Positions 59,973-64,000 of a stretch of 64,000 nucleotides of DNA are shown here, in pieces. A program made the position numbers and the translations under genes. This DNA is from Nocardioides sp. NBC_00368 (GTDB lineage: Bacteria; Actinomycetota; Actinomycetes; Propionibacteriales; Nocardioidaceae), in the NCBI RefSeq assembly GCF_036090055.1, contig NZ_CP107970.1, forward strand, positions 1,366,501 to 1,430,500. The letters are read 5' to 3'. The notes beneath the pieces were generated by a model, which did not search any database, was not told where the DNA came from, and worked only from the letters and a program-made list of their open reading frames with translations. How positions within the stretch are numbered: position 1 is the stretch's first letter; each line of letters begins with the position of its first letter.

Positions 59973-61379
59973 CTAACCCTCATGTTGAGAATGAGGCTTT
60001 CGACCGCTGCCGGTCGCGATCAGAGCGGTCAGCGCCAGCACGACGGCTCCGACGAGAAGGCACGCCCGCATCCCGGGCAGGGTGAGGACCCCGCTCGCAC
60101 CGGCACCCAGTCCCCCGAACACCGCGACCGAGATCGCGCCTCCCGTCTGTCGGAACGTGCTGAGCGCACCGGTCGCGACGCCCACCCGCGTGGGCTCGAC
60201 GGCGTCGATCAGGTCGGCGGTGACGACGGTGATGGCCAGGGCACCACCGGTGGCGAGCGGGACGAGCAGGACGAGCACCAGCCAGACCGGGGTGGTCTCC
60301 GTGACCGGGAGCAGGACGAGCATCCCCACCGCGAGGATCAGCTGGCCACCGACGATCAGCGGCCGCCGCCCGATGACCGTCGCGAGGCGCGGTGCCACCA
60401 CGTTCGCGCAGGTGGTCAGCGCCGCCGGGACGACGAACATCAGCCCCGCCTCGGCACCGGTCCATCCCCGCACCTGCTGGTAGTAGAGGCCGAGCAGGAA
60501 GACCCCGCCGTAGAACCCGAAGTTCACTCCGAACCCGGAGACCAGCGTGACCGCCACTCTCCCGCGAGCGATCAGGCCGAGCGGCAGCACCGGTGCCGGC
60601 GAGCGGCGCTCGACCAGGACGAACGCGAGTGCCGCCCCTACCGACGTCACCCCCGCGACCAGCGCTCCCGAGTGCCAGCCGGCGTGGCCGGCCTCGATCA
60701 CGGCGTACGTCAGCGCGGACAGCGCCACCACGGCGAGCACCTGGCCCGGGAGGTCGAGCGGGGCCCGGTGACGCACCGACCGGATCCGCAGGCCTGCCAG
60801 CAGGACCACGATGAGCACCCCGATCGGCACGTTGACCAGGAAGACCCAGCGCCAGCCGGCGTACTCGCTCAGCAGTCCCCCGGCCACCGGCCCCAAGGCC
60901 ATCGCCGCCGACCCACCGATGGTCCACACCGCGATCGCGTGCGCTCGGGCCCGCGCGTCGTCGTACGCCACCCTGACCAGCGCCAGCGAGGCCGGCATCA
61001 CCAGCGCTGCCGCGGCGCCCTGAAGCACCCGCGCCGCGATCAGCACGGGCATCACCGGGGCGGCCGCGCAGGCCAGGGAGGCGGCCGTGAAGAGGACCAC
61101 CCCCAGCGTGTAGGCCCGCACCGGACCGAACCGGTCGGTCACCGCGCCCGCGGAGAGCATCAGCGCGGCGAACATCAACGTGTACGCGTCCACGACCCAT
61201 TGCAGACCGGTCATCCCGCCACCGAGGTCCCGGTGGAGATAGGGCAGCGCGATGTTCACCGCGGAGACGTCGACGGTGATCACGGTGAAGCCCAGGAGTG
61301 CCGCGAGCAGCGCCCGGACGCTCCCCGGCCGCGCGGCCGCCCTACCTCCGCTCGATGCGTCGGCGGCAAGCACGGTCAT
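59973..61379 (-). CDS. MFS drug exporter (DHA2/EmrB-type)
   Basis: A 468-residue transporter with fourteen predicted helices. Motif A is GAVTDRFGPVRAYTLG; helix 1 is LLAALLGFTVITVDVSAVNIALPYL, typical of DHA2 drug-proton antiporters; motif C lies in GGSAAMALGPVAGGLLSEYAGWRWVF. Export of antibiotics or dyes is likely. ATG 61379 is the start (GGAGGA ten bases before). Divergent from the XRE-type regulator at 61552, which probably controls it. Confidence 0.9.
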   Translation of the reverse strand: MTVLAADASSGGRAAARPGSVRALLAALLGFTVITVDVSAVNIALPYLHRDLGGGMTGLQWVVDAYTLMFAALMLSAGAVTDRFGPVRAYTLGVVLFTAASLACAAAPVMPVLIAARVLQGAAAALVMPASLALVRVAYDDARARAHAIAVWTIGGSAAMALGPVAGGLLSEYAGWRWVFLVNVPIGVLIVVLLAGLRIRSVRHRAPLDLPGQVLAVVALSALTYAVIEAGHAGWHSGALVAGVTSVGAALAFVLVERRSPAPVLPLGLIARGRVAVTLVSGFGVNFGFYGGVFLLGLYYQQVRGWTGAEAGLMFVVPAALTTCANVVAPRLATVIGRRPLIVGGQLILAVGMLVLLPVTETTPVWLVLVLLVPLATGGALAITVVTADLIDAVEPTRVGVATGALSTFRQTGGAISVAVFGGLGAGASGVLTLPGMRACLLVGAVVLALTALIATGSGRKPHSQHEG

Positions 61380-61551
61380 CGGGTTCCTCCTCCGGTCGGC
61401 GTGCGGGCGGCTCGGAGTGTGGCCGCCCGCATCACCGAAGAGTCTGGTCGCGCGCCGGCGGATGAGGCAGACCGCGCGGCGCCGGGGTGCTGCCAGGGGT
61501 GGGTATGACACGGCCCCTCACGCGAGCCTGCCCTGAGGCACACTGGTGAGG

Positions 61552-62388
61552 ATGAGTGAGATGGCTGCGACGGAGCTCGGGCGCTACCTGCGCGCCCGCA
61601 GGGCACGGGTGACCCCGGAGGAGGCCGGGCTGCCCGCCGGCACGGGCGTGCGGCGTACGCCTGGGCTGCGCCGCGAGGAGCTGGCTGCCCTTGCCGGAGT
61701 GTCCGTCGACTACTACACCCGCCTGGAACGTGGCCGGGAGACGAACCCGTCGGCGGCCGTGCTGGACTCGCTGGCACGTACGCTCCGCCTGACCGGCGAT
61801 GCCCACCAGCGGCTGCACGAGCTCGCCGAGGTCGCCTCGGGACGCTTCAGCGAGCCGCGCGCGACGACCGACACGACCGTACGTCCCTCGGTCCTCGTCA
61901 TGCTCGAGACCTTGCGGCCGCTGCCGGCCTTCGTGTTCAGCCGGCACAACGACATCCTGGCGGCCAACCGTCCGGCCCGGCGGCTCTACCCGGGGCTGTG
62001 GGACGGTCCCCGCGAGCACCGGAACCTCACCCGCTACCTCTTCCTCGACCCGGTCGGGCGACACCTGCTGGACCCGTGGCACGAGACCGTGTCGAGCTCG
62101 GTCGCCAACCTGCGTGCCGTGGGCGGCACCGACGTCGACTCGCCCCGCCTGGCGGCTCTCGTCGGCGAGCTGCTGCTCAAGTCACCCGAGTTCGCCGAGA
62201 TCTGGGAACGCTACGACGTGTGCGAGCGCAGCGGTGGCACCAAGACGTTCGAGCACCCGCGGGTCGGCCGGATGACGCTGACCTACGAGGTGATGAGGTT
62301 GGCCCGCACCGGCGGCCAGCGCATGATCGTCTACCAGGCTGAGGCCGACACGATCGACGAGAAGGCGATGCTCGCGCTGGACGACTGA
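61552..62388 (+). CDS. XRE-family regulator with MmyB-like ligand domain
   Basis: A 278-residue regulator: HTH residues 5-70 (LGRYLRARRARVTPEEAGLP ... GLRREELAALAGVSVDYYTRLERGRE), then a C-terminal MmyB-type domain (RPLPAFVFSRHNDILAANRPARRLYPG) that in its relatives binds a fatty-acid-like ligand. Divergent from the DHA2 exporter. ATG 61552 is the start. Its stop is 14 bases from the convergent DUF151 gene. Confidence 0.9.
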   Translation: MSEMAATELGRYLRARRARVTPEEAGLPAGTGVRRTPGLRREELAALAGVSVDYYTRLERGRETNPSAAVLDSLARTLRLTGDAHQRLHELAEVASGRFSEPRATTDTTVRPSVLVMLETLRPLPAFVFSRHNDILAANRPARRLYPGLWDGPREHRNLTRYLFLDPVGRHLLDPWHETVSSSVANLRAVGGTDVDSPRLAALVGELLLKSPEFAEIWERYDVCERSGGTKTFEHPRVGRMTLTYEVMRLARTGGQRMIVYQAEADTIDEKAMLALDD

Positions 62389-62401
62389 TCCAGCCGCGTC
62401 C

Positions 62402-62869
62402 TCAGTGGGACTCGAAGTCCTCGGGAGTGATCTCGTCGAGGAACTCGCGGAACTTCTCGATCTCGTCCTCCTGCTCGGCCGGGACGGCGAGCCCGGCCGC
62501 GTCAAGGACCTCGTCGGCGACCACGATCTTGGTCCCGGTACGCAGCGCCAGCGCGATCGAGTCCGAGGGTCGCGCGCTCACCTCGACGCCCGAGGCGAAG
62601 ACCAGGTTGGCGTAGAAGACGCGGTCGGTGACCGATGTGATCTGCACCTCGGTCAGCTCGTTGCCGGTCGCCTCCACGACATCCTTGAGCAGGTCGTGGG
62701 TCAACGGCCGCGGCGGCACCACACCCTGCTGGGCGAAGGCGATCGCGGTCGCCTCCACCGCGCCGATCCAGATGGGCAGGTATCGCTCACCCGCCACCTC
62801 GCGCAGCAGCACGATCGGCTGGTTGGAGGGCATCTCCACTCGGACTCCGAGCACATCGACCTCGCGCAT
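62402..62869 (-). CDS. DUF151 bifunctional-nuclease family protein
   Basis: A 155-residue protein: VDVLGVRVEMPSNQPIVLLREVAGERYLPIWIGAVEATAIAFAQQG, then RPLTHDLLKDVVEATGNELTEVQITSV and SARPSDSIALALRTGTKI. This is the DUF151/BFN domain, with an acidic UVR-type tail truncated. It occurs in the GarA-FtsR cluster of actinobacteria. Its biochemical role there is not known. Confidence 0.9.
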   Translation of the reverse strand: MREVDVLGVRVEMPSNQPIVLLREVAGERYLPIWIGAVEATAIAFAQQGVVPPRPLTHDLLKDVVEATGNELTEVQITSVTDRVFYANLVFASGVEVSARPSDSIALALRTGTKIVVADEVLDAAGLAVPAEQEDEIEKFREFLDEITPEDFESH

Positions 62870-62910
62870 ACGTCCACCCTACCCGTCTCCAGGGCACGAC
62901 AGCAGCCCGG

Positions 62911-63663
62911 TCAGCGGGCGCGCAGTCCGGACTTCACCAAGGTGGCGTGCAGACGGACCGCCAGGGAGGCGATCTCGCTGCCGATCTCCTCGGCGCGGCC
63001 CTGTGCTCCGGCGTTGCCCGGGCGTCGCAGCGGCGCCACGATCTGCTCGATCAGCCCGACCTCGCGGTCGGCTGCGGCCTTCATGCCACGCAGGTGACGG
63101 GGCTCGATGCCGAACTCGGCCAGCTCCTTGGCCGTGCGCGCGATCGCCAGGGCGTCGGTGTCGTAGTGACCGCTGCGCAGCGGCACCACCAGCGCCATCT
63201 TCTCCAGCTCGGTCAGCAACGAGTCGTCGACCTCGGCGATCTTGAGGAGCTCGCGTCGCGAGATCCGCATGTGGTCCGTGCGCCGGAACGACTCCGCCCC
63301 CGGCGCGCCGTCGGGCGTGAGGGCGACCGTCGGGACGGTGGGCACGGTCGGCTCGATCGCCGGCGGCTCGAGGCCGCGGTCGATCGCGTCGAGGTGCTCG
63401 CCGATGACCTTGAGCGGCAGGTAGTGGTCGCGCTGCATCCGCAGGACGTAGCGCAGCCGCTCGACGTCGCGGCGGGAGAACTTGCGGTAACCCGCGGGAG
63501 TGCGCTCCGGCTTGATCAGTCCCTTGTCCTCGAGAAACCGGATCTTCGGGATGGTGACCGTGGGAAAGTCCGGACGCAGCTGGTCCAGGACCTGCCCAAT
63601 GTTGAGCCGCTCCCCCGAGTCGCTAGCCGGCCGTTGAGGGTCAGGCATCGCGGCGGCGGCCAT
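62911..63663 (-). CDS. ftsR: MerR-family cell-division regulator FtsR
   Basis: A 250-residue regulator. The N-terminal HTH is LNIGQVLDQLRPDFPTVTIPKIRFLEDKGLIKPERTPAGYRKFSRRDVERLRYVLRMQRDHYLPLKVI; a linker of about 40 residues and a C-terminal helical domain follow. FtsR (recalled from Corynebacterium, counterpart Rv1828) activates ftsZ. It is next to garA, as in those species. ATG 63663 or 63648 is the start; the stop is 41 bases from DUF151. Confidence 0.87.
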   Translation of the reverse strand: MAAAAMPDPQRPASDSGERLNIGQVLDQLRPDFPTVTIPKIRFLEDKGLIKPERTPAGYRKFSRRDVERLRYVLRMQRDHYLPLKVIGEHLDAIDRGLEPPAIEPTVPTVPTVALTPDGAPGAESFRRTDHMRISRRELLKIAEVDDSLLTELEKMALVVPLRSGHYDTDALAIARTAKELAEFGIEPRHLRGMKAAADREVGLIEQIVAPLRRPGNAGAQGRAEEIGSEIASLAVRLHATLVKSGLRAR

Positions 63664-63666
63664 CGG

Positions 63667-64000
63667 CTACGCCCCTTCGTGCCCGGCGTAGAAGACGAGC
63701 CGGAACTTGCCGACCTGCACCTCGTCGCCGTCCTTGAGGACGACGTTCTCGATGCGGTCACGGTTGACGTACGTGCCGTTGAGGCTGCCGACGTCGGAGA
63801 CCTCGAATGTGTCGCCGGTGCGCTTGAACTCGGCGTGGCGACGCGAGACGGTGACGTCGTCGAGGAAGATGTCGCTGTCCGGGTGACGACCCGCGACGAC
63901 GGTGTCCTGGTCGAGCAGGAAACGGCTTCCGGCCCCGGGACCACGCTGCACGACGAGCATCCCGTTGCCCCGCGGCAGCGCCTCGACGGTGGCCGCCTCG
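63667..64000 (-). CDS. garA: FHA-domain regulator GarA/OdhI (5' end outside the window)
   Basis: At least 111 codons; the gene continues beyond the right edge. The FHA domain is complete: LLVVQRGPGAGSRFLLDQ-like start (here MLVVQRGPGAGSRF), GRHPDSDIFLDD, VSRRHAEF, and GSLNGTYVNR, i.e. the phosphothreonine-binding residues Arg, Ser and Asn. In other actinobacteria GarA/OdhI binds and inhibits 2-oxoglutarate dehydrogenase unless phosphorylated on N-terminal Thr residues, which lie in the unseen part. The stop is three bases from the ftsR start. Confidence 0.92.
   Translation of the reverse strand, partial: EAATVEALPRGNGMLVVQRGPGAGSRFLLDQDTVVAGRHPDSDIFLDDVTVSRRHAEFKRTGDTFEVSDVGSLNGTYVNRDRIENVVLKDGDEVQVGKFRLVFYAGHEGA

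Overview
The window is chromosomal DNA of a high-GC actinobacterium, most likely a member of the Nocardioidaceae (Nocardioides-like). The evidence is the very GC-rich codon use, many GTG starts, F420-type oxidoreductases, an actinobacterial-type chromosome-dimer resolution site (dif), and the GarA - FtsR-type MerR - DUF151 - second MerR - gcvP order at the right end, which I recall as also present in Mycobacterium. Genus and species are inference.

Layout. 1-1020: right end of a prophage (end of an upstream gene, endolysin, holin, strong terminator) inserted into a luciferase-like monooxygenase gene whose 3' part survives at about 1021-1799. 1950-3688: small hypotheticals and a methyltransferase. 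3699-6360: metQ-metN-metI methionine importer (minus strand). 6529-10303: ABC exporter divergent from a histidine kinase/NarL regulator pair. 10329-17488: housekeeping and accessory genes (small Cys-rich protein, AraC, three VOC/GNAT-type genes, a short UvrA, methyltransferase, DDAH). 17479-20635: secreted lipase, GyrI-like protein, secreted metalloprotease. 20818-25271: MmcQ-like protein, EamA exporter divergent from its LysR regulator, small membrane and zinc-finger proteins, epoxide-hydrolase-like enzyme. 25298-27233: tyrosine recombinase preceded by an 11-6-11 inverted repeat, then a very good dif site, so this part is probably the replication terminus. 27352-44045: oxidoreductases, secreted proteins, biotin-dependent carboxylase beta subunit, MFS exporter, S37-type peptidase, SPW protein, EEP nuclease, Tat-exported PHP hydrolase with a His-rich tandem repeat, MauE-like protein. 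44232-47819: cyclophilin lipoprotein, SoxR with a SoxR box and a target operon (SDR plus QueA homologue), OsmC. 47857-55867: PepN, SbcD-SbcC, SGNH hydrolase. 56091-64000: glycine-riboswitch-controlled gcvP, MerR, MFS/XRE pair, DUF151, FtsR-type MerR, and the GarA FHA gene running off the right edge.

How it works together. Several transport and stress modules have their regulator next to them (EamA/LysR, MFS/XRE, ABC/two-component, SoxR/SDR-queA). Many genes have a TANNNT -10 hexamer only 6-8 bases before the start codon and no Shine-Dalgarno sequence, so leaderless transcription seems common. Long perfect hairpins close most transcription units. Two intergenic regions (44969-45076 and 55882-55977) carry members of one palindromic repeat family, and a REP-like element lies inside the histidine kinase gene. 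I saw no rRNA, tRNA or CRISPR array. The longest gene-free stretches are under 300 bases; 29577-29862 holds nothing I recognise.
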